Shown one piece after another: positions 56,814 to 64,000 of a stretch of 64,000 nt of DNA. This DNA comes from Streptomyces sp. CC0208 (GTDB lineage: Bacteria > Actinomycetota > Actinomycetes > Streptomycetales > Streptomycetaceae): positions 4,898,001 to 4,962,000 of the forward strand of contig NZ_CP031969.1 of NCBI RefSeq assembly GCF_003443735.1, written 5' to 3'. How positions within the stretch are numbered: position 1 is the first letter of the stretch; every line of letters begins with the position of its first letter. The notes beneath the pieces are model-generated. The model was given only the letters and a program-made list of their open reading frames with translations. It was not told the origin of the DNA and ran no database searches. The position numbers and the translations under genes are program-made.

Positions 56814-57191
56814 TCAGTCGCGGGGGAACTCCTGGGTTTTCAGGGTGAGGCCGACGACGGTGTGGGTGAGGTCCACGTGCTTGCCGAAGGGCACCCGGGT
56901 CTCGACCTCGTAGTCGCTTCCCTTGGGGTCGGTGTAGATGTGACACCGCCCTTGATACGGATCCGCGATGACGTAGACGGGGACTTCCGCCGTGGCGTAG
57001 GCGGCCTTCTTCGGGCCGTAGTCGTTGGCCGCGGTTCCCTTGGAGATCACCTCCGCGACGAACTCGACGTCCTCGTAGGACCAGTGGCCGCCCTCTGCCT
57101 TGGCGGCGCCTTCCGTGCGCGGGTACTTGGTCCGCAACTGCTCAAAGATGGCCGCGATGACCTCCCAGTGGGTGTCCCGCTGCGGTGACAT
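56814..57191 (-). pseudogene. Degraded Uma2-family gene
   Basis: The frame encodes 125 residues. SPQRDTHWEVIAAIFEQLRT and EVISKGTAANDYGPKKAAYA, then VPVYVIADPYQGRCHIYTDP are typical of Uma2 (a PD-D/ExK nuclease-fold family). Two parts are missing compared with full-length members as I recall them: the N-terminal 45 or so residues, and the segment with the catalytic Asp between KYPR and EGAAK. The upstream frame around 57192-57340 carries no matching reading frame. The gene is therefore probably a remnant rather than a working nuclease; an alignment would prove it. Confidence 0.6.
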
Positions 57192-57337
57192 GTAGACCGT
57201 CGCCGGTCGTGTACGGCGGTCGCTGACCGAAGGCGAACGCGGTTACCGGGTGGGGGAGTTGATGTGAGTGTCCGGCGTTCCGGGCGCTCGGCCCGTCGAG
57301 CTCGTCGGCGGCGTCGACGTCCTCGGGCGTCGGCCGC

Positions 57338-58072
57338 TCAGGTAGCGCTGTCCGGCGGCGTCTCCGGTTTCGTGTGCAGGATCTCGCGGGCCTGGTCCGC
57401 GGCGCGGGTGATGCTTTCGGAGACGAAGTCGAGGAAGCGGGCGATGTTTTCGAGGCGGACGGCGGCCGGCGTGCCGGGGCCGAGGACTCCGACGCCGTCC
57501 CGTGCGGTCTCGGCGACCTGGGCGGTGCCACGGGCGCTGGCCATCATCGATTCGTACATGATGTCGTCGTCGACGGTGTAGCGCTCGCGGCGGCCCGCGT
57601 CGCGTTCCCGGCGGACCATTCCCTGGCTCTCGAGGAACGCGACCGCTTTGGAGACGGACGCCGGGCTGACCTGGAGGCGCTGGACGAGTTCGGATGCGGT
57701 GAGGCTGCCCGCGTCGCTGACGGTGAGGCCGGCCATCACCCGGGCCGCCATCGTGGGCGTGCCCGACTGTATGAAGACGGTGGTGAGCGTGTCCTCATAT
57801 GCGCGCACGGCCTCCGCGTCGCGCCCGTGGGCCTGCGGTTGCGCCTCCGGCCCCCGGGGTGCGGCCTGCTTGCGACGATGAGCGCGACGTTCGGTGGCAC
57901 GGTGGGCGAGGTCGGCGCGGTAGCCGGCGGGACCGCCGTTGCGCATGACCTCGCGCGTGATCGTCGAGGTCGGTCGGTCCAGACGCCGGGCGATCTCCGC
58001 GTAGGCGAGGTCGTCGGCCAGGCCCACCGCGATCTGCTGGCGGTCCTGCTGGGTGAGTCTGCCTCCCGGCAT
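57338..58072 (-). CDS. HTH transcriptional regulator with IS30-like and MarR/GbsR-like domains
   Basis: 244 residues. The N-terminal 60 residues resemble an IS30-type helix-turn-helix (LTQQDRQQIAVGLADDLAYA, then EIARRLDRPTSTITREVMRN). Residues 95-190 form a second winged-helix of MarR/GbsR type (TMAARVMAGLTVSDAGSLTA, SELVQRLQVSPASVSKAVAF, ESQGMVRRERDAGRRERYTV), followed by a helical tail. It is divergent from the DUF4097/ABC operon over a 222-base region dense in GCAAC/GTTGC motifs, so it is the natural candidate regulator of that operon. The double HTH may allow it to bridge several sites. Confidence 0.85.
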   Translation of the reverse strand: MPGGRLTQQDRQQIAVGLADDLAYAEIARRLDRPTSTITREVMRNGGPAGYRADLAHRATERRAHRRKQAAPRGPEAQPQAHGRDAEAVRAYEDTLTTVFIQSGTPTMAARVMAGLTVSDAGSLTASELVQRLQVSPASVSKAVAFLESQGMVRRERDAGRRERYTVDDDIMYESMMASARGTAQVAETARDGVGVLGPGTPAAVRLENIARFLDFVSESITRAADQAREILHTKPETPPDSAT

Positions 58073-58125
58073 CGCGGTCTCCTTCGTGTTCCTGGTGCCC
58101 GCAGCATAGCGTTCACTCCCATCCT

Positions 58126-58251
58126 ATTGCAACGAATGGCTGACGGGCGTTGCGTTGCTTTCTGGGTCGTTGCAATGAAATTACCTCAACTACCTGCGTA
58201 AATAAGGATACGGCGCAACGATTTTGTTGCCAGATCTATAAATGCAACGTA
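58126..58251. promoter_or_regulatory. Cluster of seven GCAAC/GTTGC sites in the divergent promoter region
   Basis: The region is AT-rich for this genome. ATTGCAACGA (58126-58135) and TCGTTGCAAT (58167-58176) are exact inverted repeats whose centres are 41 bp apart (about four turns). Further copies lie at 58149-58153, 58154-58158, 58215-58219, 58226-58230 and 58244-58248; GCAAC-GATTTT-GTTGC (58215-58230) is another palindrome. A TATAAA box (58237-58242) sits among them. This is a strong operator array. Confidence 0.65.
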
Positions 58252-58294
58252 GCTTTTCGTTCATCGGAAACAGCGACGAACGCAGGAGCACCTG

Positions 58295-58963
58295 ATGCAG
58301 AAGTTCGACACCCCCGCCCCCGTCACCACCGTCATCGACCTCCCCGCCGGCCGGGTCCAGGTCATCGCCGCCGACCGCGCCGACACCACCGTCGACATCC
58401 GGCCCGCCGACCCCGCAAGGAACCGCGACACCAAGGCCGCCGAGCAGATCGACGTCACCCACGGCACCGACGGCGTCCTGCGGATCGCCGCCCCGGCCGC
58501 GAAGAACCAGTACTTCGGGCCCTCCGGGGCCGTCGAGATCACCGTCCAGCTCCCCACCGGCTCACACGTCCAGGCCACAGCGGCCGCAGCCGAGTTCCGG
58601 GCCGTCGGACGCCTCGGGGACATCGTCTTCGAAGGCGCCCACGGCCCCGTCAAGATCGACGAGGCCGCGAGCCTGCGCCTGACCGTCACCGACGGCGACA
58701 TCACCGTCGGACGCCTCACCGGCCCCGGCCAGATCAGCACCCAGCGCGGCGACATCACCCTCGCCGAAGCCGTCACCGGCACCGTCGTGCTCACCACACA
58801 GAAGGGCGACATCACCCTCGCCGCCGCCGCCTCCGCCGCCCTGGACGCCGGCACCACCCACGGCCGCGTCCACAACTCCCTGAAGAACACCGAGGGTTCC
58901 GACGCCGCCCTGACCATCCGCGCCACCACCGCCCACGGCGACATCACCGCCCGCGGTCTCTGA
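58295..58963 (+). CDS. DUF4097-type beta-strand repeat protein
   Basis: 222 residues, no signal peptide, ATG with CAGGAG upstream. The sequence is almost wholly beta: FDTPAPVTTVIDLPAGRVQV, VEITVQLPTGSHVQATAAAA, then short repeats such as GDITVGRLTG, GDITLAEAVTG, GDITLAAAAS and GDITARGL, each with a GDIT motif of the right-handed beta-helix/adhesin type (DUF4097). It is the first gene of an operon with an ABC transporter. The same protein family commonly accompanies DrrAB-like transporters in Streptomyces; its role there is unknown. Confidence 0.88.
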   Translation: MQKFDTPAPVTTVIDLPAGRVQVIAADRADTTVDIRPADPARNRDTKAAEQIDVTHGTDGVLRIAAPAAKNQYFGPSGAVEITVQLPTGSHVQATAAAAEFRAVGRLGDIVFEGAHGPVKIDEAASLRLTVTDGDITVGRLTGPGQISTQRGDITLAEAVTGTVVLTTQKGDITLAAAASAALDAGTTHGRVHNSLKNTEGSDAALTIRATTAHGDITARGL

Positions 58964-59009
58964 CCCGTCGCGGCCTGTGACCCACAGCCCTTCACAAGGA
59001 GCACCCACC

Positions 59010-59969
59010 ATGACCGACCTGGCCATCGCGGCGAACGGACTGCGCAAGTCCTACGGGGACAAGACCGTCCTCGACGGCATCGACATCCAGGTGCCCGCCG
59101 GCACGATCTTCGCCCTCCTCGGGCCGAACGGCGCCGGCAAGACCACGGCCGTCAAGATCCTCTCCACGCTCATCACCGCCGACGGCGGACAGGCACGGGT
59201 CGGCGGCCACGACCTCACCGCCGAGGCCCAGGCCGTACGGGCCTCGATCGGCGTCACCGGCCAGTTCTCCGCCGTGGACGGCCTGATCACCGGTGAGGAG
59301 AACATGCTCCTCATGGCCGACCTGCACCACCTCTCCAGGAGCGAGGGACGGCGGGTCAGCGCCGAACTGCTGGAGCGCTTCGACCTCACCGAGGCCGCGA
59401 AGAAGCCCGCCTCCACCTACTCCGGCGGCATGAAGCGCCGACTCGACATCGCCATGACGCTGGTCGGCGACCCCCGGATCATCTTCCTCGACGAACCGAC
59501 CACCGGCCTCGACCCCCGCTCCCGGCACACCATGTGGCAGATCATCAGGGAACTGGTCTCCGACGGCGTCACCGTCTTCCTCACCACGCAGTACCTGGAG
59601 GAGGCCGACGAACTCGCCGACCGCATAGCCGTCCTGCACAACGGCACGATCGCCGCCGAGGGCAGCGCCGAACAGCTCAAGCGCCTGGTCCCCGGCGGAC
59701 ACGTCCGGCTCCGCTTCACCGACCCGGACGCCTACCGCGGCGCCGCCCGCGCCCTGCGCGAGGGCACCCGGGACGACGAGTCGCTCACCCTGCGACTCCC
59801 CAACGGCGGCAGCCAGTCCGAGCTGCGCGCCCTCCTGGACCAGCTCGACGCGGCCGGCATCGAGGCCGACGAACTGACCGTGCACACCCCCGACCTCGAC
59901 GACGTGTTCTTCGCCCTGACCGGCGGCAGCGCCGACGTCACCGACCAGACCAAGGAGACCGTCCGATGA
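59010..59969 (+). CDS. ABC transporter ATP-binding protein (DrrA-like)
   Basis: 319 residues from ATG 59010 (AAGGAG at 58996-59001). Walker A LLGPNGAGKTTAVKIL, Q-loop VTGQFSAVDGLITGEEN, signature STYSGGMKRRLDIAMTLVGD, Walker B IIFLDEPTTGLDPRSRHTMW and H-loop TTQYLEEADELADRI are all present. The long C-terminal part (VRLRFTDPDAYRGAARALRE, ELTVHTPDLDDVFFALTGGS) marks the daunorubicin-resistance DrrA group. The DVFFALTGG block is its C-terminal signature. It pairs with the permease whose ATG overlaps its stop (ATGA). Confidence 0.95.
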   Translation: MTDLAIAANGLRKSYGDKTVLDGIDIQVPAGTIFALLGPNGAGKTTAVKILSTLITADGGQARVGGHDLTAEAQAVRASIGVTGQFSAVDGLITGEENMLLMADLHHLSRSEGRRVSAELLERFDLTEAAKKPASTYSGGMKRRLDIAMTLVGDPRIIFLDEPTTGLDPRSRHTMWQIIRELVSDGVTVFLTTQYLEEADELADRIAVLHNGTIAAEGSAEQLKRLVPGGHVRLRFTDPDAYRGAARALREGTRDDESLTLRLPNGGSQSELRALLDQLDAAGIEADELTVHTPDLDDVFFALTGGSADVTDQTKETVR

Positions 59970-60778
59970 GCACTCCTCAGGCCGCCGTCCGTCCGTCCGG
60001 CTTCTCCCTCGCCGTACGCGACTCCTCCACGATGCTGCGCCGCAACCTCCTGCACGCCCGGCGCTACCCCTCGCTCACCCTGAACCTGCTGCTCACGCCG
60101 ATCATGCTGTTGCTGCTCTTCGTCTACGTCTTCGGCGACACCATGAGCGCGGGGATCGGCGGCGGCGACCGTTCCGACTACATCGCGTATCTCGTCCCGG
60201 GCCTGCTGCTGATGACCATCGGCTCCACCACGATCGGCACCGCGGTCTCCGTCTCCAACGACATGACCGAGGGCATCATCGCCCGCTTCCGGACCATGGC
60301 GATCCACCGCGGCTCGGTGCTCGTCGGGCACGTCGTCGGCAGCGTGCTGCAGTCGGTCGTCAGCGTGGTCCTGGTCGGCGCGGTCGGCGTGGCCATCGGC
60401 TTCCGCTCCACCGACGCCACGGCCCTGGAGTGGCTCGCGGCCTTCGGACTGCTCGTGCTCTTCGCCACGGCGCTCACCTGGATCGCCGTCGGCATGGGCC
60501 TGATCAGCCCCAACGCCGAGGCCGCGAGCAACAACGCCATGCCGCTGATCTTCCTGCCGCTCATCTCCAGCACCTTCGTGCCGGTCGACGCGATGCCGGG
60601 CTGGTTCCAGCCGATCGCCGAGTACCAGCCCTTCACCCCGGCCATCGAGACCCTGCGCGGACTGCTCCTCGGCACCGAGATCGGCAACAACGGCTGGCTC
60701 GCGGTCGCCTGGTGCGTCGGCCTCGCGGCGCTGGGTTACCGCTGGTCGACCGCGAAGTTCAACGCCGACCCGAAGTGA
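59966..60778 (+). CDS. ABC-2 type transporter permease (DrrB-like)
   Basis: 270 residues with six membrane spans: LTLNLLLTPIMLLLLFVYVF, AYLVPGLLLMTIGSTTIGTA, VVSVVLVGAVGVAIGF, WLAAFGLLVLFATALTWIAV, a span around FLPLISSTFVPV and LAVAWCVGLAALGYRW. RRNLLHARRYPSLTLN is the typical DrrB N-terminal motif. The ATG at 59966 overlaps the ATP-binding gene stop by four bases, so the two make a complete half-transporter pair. Export of a drug-like or lipophilic compound is likely; a 12-bp terminator follows. Confidence 0.93.
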   Translation: MSTPQAAVRPSGFSLAVRDSSTMLRRNLLHARRYPSLTLNLLLTPIMLLLLFVYVFGDTMSAGIGGGDRSDYIAYLVPGLLLMTIGSTTIGTAVSVSNDMTEGIIARFRTMAIHRGSVLVGHVVGSVLQSVVSVVLVGAVGVAIGFRSTDATALEWLAAFGLLVLFATALTWIAVGMGLISPNAEAASNNAMPLIFLPLISSTFVPVDAMPGWFQPIAEYQPFTPAIETLRGLLLGTEIGNNGWLAVAWCVGLAALGYRWSTAKFNADPK

Positions 60779-60808
60779 CCGCCTTGGTGGCGGGGCGGGG
60801 AGGGGTGA

Positions 60809-60840
60809 GGCGGGGCGCGGACCAACTCCCGCGCCCCGCC
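60809..60840. terminator. Perfect 12-bp hairpin terminator of the ABC operon
   Basis: GGCGGGGCGCGG (60809-60820) and CCGCGCCCCGCC (60829-60840) pair fully around ACCAACTC, 31 bases after the permease stop. Between convergent genes, it may also serve the SGNH hydrolase gene. Confidence 0.8.
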
Positions 60841-60934
60841 AGCAGGTTGAGGTGCGCGCTACGAGCTGACCACACAATGGGTCCACCGCCCCGGCCGAAC
60901 CGGTCGGAAGGCCGGCCCCTCTCGCCCGCCCCTT

Positions 60935-61612
60935 TCAGCCGGCCTCGTAAAGCCCGCCGAGGTCCCATGCCTGGTGCATCGCCGCCGCGAAGGCCGCCGC
61001 GATCTTGTGTTCGCCGCTCGCGTTCGGATGGGTGCCGTCGTAGGTGTCGTGGTTGATGTCGTACGACGACGGGGGTGAGGCGGGCAGCAGGGGGGAGCGG
61101 GGCTCGTCCAGGTCCGCGATCGCCTTGGCCAGAAGCTCGTTGAAGCGGGTGATCTCCGTCGCGAAGGGCGCGTCCGACTCCGCCCGGACGTTGGGGATCA
61201 CCGGGAGGACGGCCATCCGGATGCGGGGGTTCGCCCGGCGGGCCTCGGCGACGAAGGCGCGGACGTTCTCCGCGGTTTGTTCCGCGTTCGTGTAGAAACC
61301 CAGGTCGATCAGGCCAAGCGACACCAGGAGCACGTCCGCCCGGCTTCCGCGCACCGCCTCACCGATCAGCGGGGCCATGTGCAGCCAGCCCTCGCCCCAG
61401 CCGGCCAGGTGGGCCCTGGGGAAGTCGGGATCGGCGTACGCGTACGACGTCGGGGCGTCCGCCGCCTTGTCGTACAGCGTCTCGCGCGGGCCCACGAGGG
61501 CGAAGGGGTCGCCGTAGGTGTCGCGCAGGTGCTGCCACATCCGGTACCGCCAGGTGTGCTCGCCCGCGCTTCCGATCGTCATCGAGTCGCCGACCGGCAT
61601 GAATCGCAGCAT
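60935..61612 (-). CDS. SGNH/GDSL-type hydrolase
   Basis: 225 residues from ATG 61612. Block I is RFMPVGDSMTIGSAGEHTWR with the Ser of GDS, block III-type LLVSLGLIDLGFYTNAEQTA in which the usual GxND is replaced by GLID, and block V is DGTHPNASGEHKIAAAFAAA with the Asp and His. The Asn of block III is not obvious, so activity could be altered. It could act on esters of carbohydrates. Genes of this kind in Streptomyces often encode small secreted or cytoplasmic esterases; no signal peptide is seen here. Confidence 0.85.
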   Translation of the reverse strand: MLRFMPVGDSMTIGSAGEHTWRYRMWQHLRDTYGDPFALVGPRETLYDKAADAPTSYAYADPDFPRAHLAGWGEGWLHMAPLIGEAVRGSRADVLLVSLGLIDLGFYTNAEQTAENVRAFVAEARRANPRIRMAVLPVIPNVRAESDAPFATEITRFNELLAKAIADLDEPRSPLLPASPPSSYDINHDTYDGTHPNASGEHKIAAAFAAAMHQAWDLGGLYEAG

Positions 61613-61757
61613 GCGCTCATCATCGGTGATTCTTACCGGCGGGTAATAGATCTCGGGCAACCCGGCGCTGTGAAGATGGCCACGCGTCGCGACCGTGTCC
61701 GCCCGATCGCCCGCCCGCTCGGCCCGCCCCACGGAGCCGGATGGCAGGCTTGGGGGC

Positions 61758-62750
61758 ATGCGTCGACCCTTCGCCCTGCTCGCCGGGATCCTGCTCGTGG
61801 GGGCCTTCACCCTGCCCGCCGCCGTACCCGCCTCCGCCGCCGACGGGGACGGGAAGGGGGACCAGGGTTTCACCATCAGCGACCCCCGGATCACCGAGTC
61901 CAGCGGGCTCGCCGCCTCGCGGCAGCACCCGGGCATCTACTGGACCCACAACGACCAGGACACCGGCGCGTATCTGTACGCCGTCGACAGCGCCACCGGC
62001 AAGACCGTCGCCAGGATCACCATGACCGGCGTGGGCACCCCGCGGGACGTCGAGGCCATCTCCATCGGGCCCGACAACCAGATCTGGGTCGGAGACATCG
62101 GCGACAACGACGGCGTCACCTGGCCCTACGTCTGGATCTACAAGCTGCCCGAGCCGAAGGTCCTGAAGGACCAGTCCGTCAAGGCCACCCAGTACGTCGT
62201 GAAGTACACCGACGGCTCGCGCGACGCCGAGTCGATGGTCGTCCATCCCAGGACCGGGCGCGTCTACATCATCGACAAGCAGGAGGACGGCGGGCATCTC
62301 TACGCGGGCCCCGCCACCCTCTCCCCCTCCGGGACGAACGTCTTCAAGCCCGTCAAGGCCGTCGACCTGTGGGCCACCGACGCCGCCTTCTCACCGGACG
62401 GCCGACAGCTCGCCGTACGCGGGTACTTCGGCGGTCTCTGGTACGACTGGAACGGCGGCGACATCAAGAAGAAGGGGCGGCTCAGCGTGCCCCTCGGGCA
62501 GGGGGAGTCCGTCTCCTACTCCCCGGACGGGACCAAGCTCCTGCTCGGCATGGAGGGCGCCGACAGCGAGGTGGAGGCGCAGGACGCGCCCGGTGACGGC
62601 GGGTCCAAGGCGCCCTCAGGGAGCGGAAGTTCCTCGGCCTCCGGTGGCGACGGCGGCGGGACGTCCAGCGGTACGGTCAAGATCGGCGCCCTGGCGCTGG
62701 TGGCGGTGGCCGCCCTCTTCGGGCTCCGGCGGCTGTTCCGCCGTAACTGA
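61758..62750 (+). CDS. Secreted, membrane-anchored beta-propeller-like protein
   Basis: 330 residues with a signal peptide (RRPFALLAGILLVGAFTLPA) and a C-terminal membrane helix (VKIGALALVAVAALFGLRRL followed by FRRN). The middle (about 35-250) is beta-rich with propeller-type blades: RITESSGLAASRQHPGIYWT, HNDQDTGAYLYAVDSATG, VEAISIGPDNQIWVGDIGDN and SMVVHPRTGRVYIIDKQEDG. A Ser/Gly-rich linker leads to the anchor, a typical surface-display layout. Function unknown; it may bind carbohydrate or a cell-wall component. Confidence 0.82.
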   Translation: MRRPFALLAGILLVGAFTLPAAVPASAADGDGKGDQGFTISDPRITESSGLAASRQHPGIYWTHNDQDTGAYLYAVDSATGKTVARITMTGVGTPRDVEAISIGPDNQIWVGDIGDNDGVTWPYVWIYKLPEPKVLKDQSVKATQYVVKYTDGSRDAESMVVHPRTGRVYIIDKQEDGGHLYAGPATLSPSGTNVFKPVKAVDLWATDAAFSPDGRQLAVRGYFGGLWYDWNGGDIKKKGRLSVPLGQGESVSYSPDGTKLLLGMEGADSEVEAQDAPGDGGSKAPSGSGSSSASGGDGGGTSSGTVKIGALALVAVAALFGLRRLFRRN

Positions 62751-62814
62751 GCACAAGTGACGTCGAATATCTTGACGTGTTCATGTGACCTGACTTCCAT
62801 GGGAGGTGCAGGGT

Positions 62815-62832
62815 GGTGGGAGCGCTCCCACC
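62815..62832. promoter_or_regulatory. CebR operator upstream of the GH5 cellulase
   Basis: GGTGGGAGCGCTCCCACC is a perfect 18-bp palindrome holding the known CebR box TGGGAGCGCTCCCA (62817-62830). It lies 39 bases before the cellulase ATG and downstream of a consensus TTGACG -35 box (62772-62777). In Streptomyces CebR represses cellulase genes until cellobiose is present. Confidence 0.85.
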
Positions 62833-62871
62833 GGGTTCCGGGCCCTCGCCCCCCGAGAGGAAGCAGCGAAC

Positions 62872-64000
62872 ATGTTCCGCAGCTTGCGAAGAGCACTGTG
62901 TGCGGTGGCGGCAGCGCTCCTGATACCGCTGGGGGCCGCCGGTCTTCAGCCGGCCCACGCCGCCGCCGAGGCGGCCGGCGCCGGCTACTGGCACACCAGC
63001 GGCCGCCAGATCCTGGACGCCTCCGGGCAACCGGTCCGGATCGCCGGGATCAACTGGTTCGGCTTCGAGACCTCCAACAACGTCGTCCACGGCCTCTGGT
63101 CCCGCGACTACAAGTCCATGATCGACCAGATGAAGTCGCTGGGCTACAACACGATCCGCATCCCGTACAGCGACGACATCTTCAAGTCGGGATCCGTCCC
63201 CAACAGCATCGACTTCTCCAGCGGCAAGAACGCGGACCTGCAGGGCCTGAACTCCCTCGGCGTCCTGGACAGGATCGTCTCGTACGCCGGTAAGGACGGC
63301 CTCAAGGTCATCCTCGACCGGCACCGCCCGGACTCCGGCGGTCAGTCGGCGCTCTGGTACACGGCCGCGGTCCCGGAGTCGACGTGGATCGCCAACCTCA
63401 AGGCGCTGGCGACGCGTTACAAGGGCCAGGACACGGTCGTCGGAATCGATCTGCACAACGAGCCCCACGACCCGGCCTGTTGGGGCTGCGGGGACACCTC
63501 TGTGGACTGGCGTCTGGCGGCTCAGCGGGCCGGCAACGCGGTGCTGGGGGTCAATCCCGACCTGCTGATCTTCGTCGAGGGCGTGCAGACCTTCAACGGC
63601 GTCTCCGGCTGGTGGGGCGGCAACCTGATGGGTGTCGCCCAGTATCCGGTGCAGCTGAGTGTCGCGAACCGGGTCGTCTACTCGGCACACGACTACGCGA
63701 CGAGCGTGGCCCAGCAGAGCTGGTTCAGCGACCCGTCGTTCCCCGCCAACATGCCGGGGATCTGGGACAAGTACTGGGGCTACATCTTCAAGCAGAACAT
63801 CGCGCCGGTGTGGGTGGGAGAGTTCGGCACCACGCTCCAGTCGACCGTGGACCAGAAGTGGCTGGCCGCGCTGGTCTCGTATCTGCGCCCGACCTCGACG
63901 TACGGCGCCGACTCCTTCCACTGGACCTTCTGGTCATGGAACCCCAACTCCGGTGACACGGGCGGAATCCTGAAGGACGACTGGCAGACCGTGGACACCG
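62872..64000 (+). CDS. Secreted GH5-family cellulase (3' end beyond window)
   Basis: 376 codons are visible; the gene runs past the window edge. The signal peptide is MFRSLRRALCAVAAALLIPL with cleavage near AHA-A. The GH5 barrel follows: VRIAGINWFGFETSNNVVHG, GYNTIRIPYSDDIF, acid/base Glu197 in GIDLHNEPHD, and nucleophile Glu317 in APVWVGEFGTTLQ. HDYATSVAQQSWF and FHWTFWSWNPNSGDTGGIL are later barrel strands. It should hydrolyse beta-1,4-glucan; a cellulose-binding module may follow outside the window. The CebR box upstream indicates cellobiose control. Confidence 0.95.
   Translation, partial: MFRSLRRALCAVAAALLIPLGAAGLQPAHAAAEAAGAGYWHTSGRQILDASGQPVRIAGINWFGFETSNNVVHGLWSRDYKSMIDQMKSLGYNTIRIPYSDDIFKSGSVPNSIDFSSGKNADLQGLNSLGVLDRIVSYAGKDGLKVILDRHRPDSGGQSALWYTAAVPESTWIANLKALATRYKGQDTVVGIDLHNEPHDPACWGCGDTSVDWRLAAQRAGNAVLGVNPDLLIFVEGVQTFNGVSGWWGGNLMGVAQYPVQLSVANRVVYSAHDYATSVAQQSWFSDPSFPANMPGIWDKYWGYIFKQNIAPVWVGEFGTTLQSTVDQKWLAALVSYLRPTSTYGADSFHWTFWSWNPNSGDTGGILKDDWQTVDT

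Noticed and set aside
57192..57337. Extension of the Uma2 remnant further upstream
   Set aside because: The frame in this stretch has no clear match to the N-terminus of the family, so it was left as spacer.

Overview
The window is high-GC actinobacterial chromosome, almost certainly Streptomyces. Evidence: strong third-position GC bias, many GTG/TTG starts, several probable leaderless genes, a WhiJ-type regulator/DUF397 pair, mycothiol-linked DinB/maleylpyruvate-isomerase-fold proteins, the futalosine menaquinone genes mqnB/mqnD, and DasR-like and CebR-like operator palindromes. Gene order (groEL at the left edge, a cold-shock gene beside mqnD/mqnB) suggests a core-chromosome region like that around SCO4296-SCO4345 of S. 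coelicolor; this rests on memory of that genome, not on a search.

Left part (1-18.3 kb): the groEL 3' end, a structured intergenic RNA candidate, an old-yellow-enzyme-type oxidoreductase, a type B carboxylesterase, a DinB-fold protein, a WhiJ-like regulatory module, a methyltransferase, a murR-murQ pair for N-acetylmuramate-6-phosphate, small housekeeping-type genes, cutC behind a DasR-like box, a HelD/HelR-type RNA-polymerase-associated helicase and an XPB-type DNA helicase.

Central accessory block (18.4-26.6 kb): a complete fxs locus on the + strand. It encodes a 60-residue FxSxx-COOH precursor (FxsA), a TIR protein (FxsC), a 1340-residue MinD-like/TIR/NB-ARC/TPR protein, a radical SAM/SPASM enzyme (FxsB) and a separate HExxH-motif protein. 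The precursor ends in Phe-Asp-Ser-Ser-Ile, the expected target of three-residue cyclophane formation. The locus thus joins a modified-peptide pathway to a signalling apparatus of the kind used in immunity or conflict. Its biological output is, to my knowledge, not established, and it is the most interesting part of the window. It lies between the XPB helicase and a helicase-associated/WYL-like gene, whose homologues are neighbours in mycobacteria.

Right-centre (26.7-47.4 kb): a small membrane protein, the helicase-associated protein, a HAAS-like membrane protein, a HAD phosphatase, a cold-shock protein, mqnD-mqnB, a DUF2771 lipoprotein, an MFS transporter, a DUF3027 protein, an ECF sigma factor with a CU044_5270-type partner, a sacsin-like GHKL ATPase, tandem paralogous secreted proteins, a CtpE-like P-type ATPase and a DUF2530 protein.

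Right end (47.5-64 kb): an AzgA-type purine permease, an RHH protein, a MarR-MFS pair, a GNAT enzyme, the RNA 2',3'-cyclic phosphodiesterase ThpR, an aldo/keto reductase, a secreted two-domain NTF2-like protein, a Tat-exported amidase, a degraded Uma2 gene, a regulator divergent from a DUF4097/DrrAB-type ABC operon with a dense GCAAC operator cluster, an SGNH hydrolase, a secreted membrane-anchored protein and the start of a GH5 cellulase with a perfect CebR box. No tRNA, rRNA, CRISPR array or insertion sequence was seen.
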